Positions 63,549 through 64,000 of a stretch of 64,000 bases of DNA are shown piece by piece. A model generated the notes under the pieces. That model made no database searches and was not told the DNA's origin. It saw nothing but the letters and a program-made list of their open reading frames with translations. Origin of the DNA: Notospermus geniculatus (Eukaryota; Nemertea; Pilidiophora; Heteronemertea; Lineidae); contig NMRB01001052.1 in the NCBI GenBank assembly GCA_002633025.1, positions 73,326-137,325 on the forward strand, given 5' to 3'. The position numbers and the translations under genes are program-made. Position 1 is the first letter of the stretch. Each line of letters starts with the position of its first letter.

Positions 63549-64000
63549 TATTTATATCATACTCTAAAATTATGTCGGTCAACCCATTCAAGATCATCAC
63601 GACCTTCAAGTCTCATTGACACCGATATGACAGCCTTTTGAGTGGTCACTTGAAAAATCGTGATCCTAACCGAAAACTAAAACAATACATTCCAGTCTTT
63701 AGTTCCGGGTACGAGGACAGTCTGATTCCCAATCAGACACAGCAAGAAATAAACGGAGTTTCATTATACTGATTGGCGTATCGTGGTCAATACAGTGTTT
63801 ATCAGAAAAAAAGGATTAATTTGAGATTAATTTGTTAATTTTTTGGACATGACTAAACATTTTGGAAATTGGCAACCACCATTTATTACCTAATGATGTC
63901 CTCTTTCTTATGACACCAAGAAATCCAATTTACTGTCGCAGATGACTGAGCACGAAGCAGTTCAATCAACCATGTCAGAACAAATTTATTAATCTCCGTT
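63549..64000. other. Unassigned sequence
   Basis: AT-rich, no exon or element recognised; an upstream exon of the minus-strand gene may lie beyond the window. Confidence 0.4.

Overview
This is a eukaryotic (metazoan) genomic scaffold segment with four N gaps, split genes with GT-AG introns and a very high load of transposable elements. The retroelement types, tRNA-derived SINE remnants, abundant small inverted-repeat elements (MITEs) and the gene content suggest a marine invertebrate, probably a deuterostome such as an echinoderm, hemichordate or cephalochordate. That placement is inference; there is no species-diagnostic gene here.

Host genes. (1) 33.27-40.20 kb, plus strand: a six-exon secreted protein gene of 264 codons. 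All five splice junctions keep frame. It has a signal peptide, an ependymin-related-like cysteine/hydrophobic pattern and an acidic tail ending in five lysines. (2) 63.48-59.11 kb, minus strand: a six-coding-exon gene of about 361 codons that I do not recognise. (3) 10.12-9.56 kb, minus strand: one exon of a LamG/concanavalin-like domain, bounded by an acceptor and a GTAAGG donor, with a TGA where the family usually has Trp. A signal-peptide first exon at 15.35-15.24 kb (minus) may belong to the same gene. Smaller coding-like fragments lie at 0.8-1.03 kb and 18.49-18.72 kb.

Mobile DNA. 46.54-57.25 kb is an almost complete BEL/Pao LTR retrotransposon (minus strand; LTRs 877 and 865 bp, 5-bp target duplication CTCAT). 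Its gag-pol frame is split by a 1,563-bp terminal-inverted-repeat element, which itself carries two more inserted elements: a three-level nest. The 3' end of a Ty3/gypsy-like element with its LTR lies at 41.46-42.32 kb, and a decayed CR1/L2/Jockey-type non-LTR reverse transcriptase end at 40.30-40.98 kb. tRNA-derived SINE remnants occur at 6.5, 8.5 and 46.0 kb.

The rest is largely a mosaic of MITEs and fold-back elements. Many have visible target-site duplications: TAA/TTA (Harbinger-like), CTG/CAG, TA, 8-9 bp and 11-12 bp. Several families occur two or three times within the window. Layout: 0-9.5 kb repeats; 9.5-15.4 kb LamG and signal-peptide exons among MITEs; 15.4-33.2 kb repeat mosaic with large palindromes; 33.2-40.2 kb secreted-protein gene with MITE-packed introns; 40.3-46.5 kb retroelement remnants and MITEs; 46.5-57.2 kb BEL element; 57.2-59.0 kb palindromic repeats; 59.1-63.5 kb minus-strand gene; the last 0.5 kb is blank.

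No prokaryotic genes, CRISPR arrays, rRNA genes or intact tRNA genes were seen.
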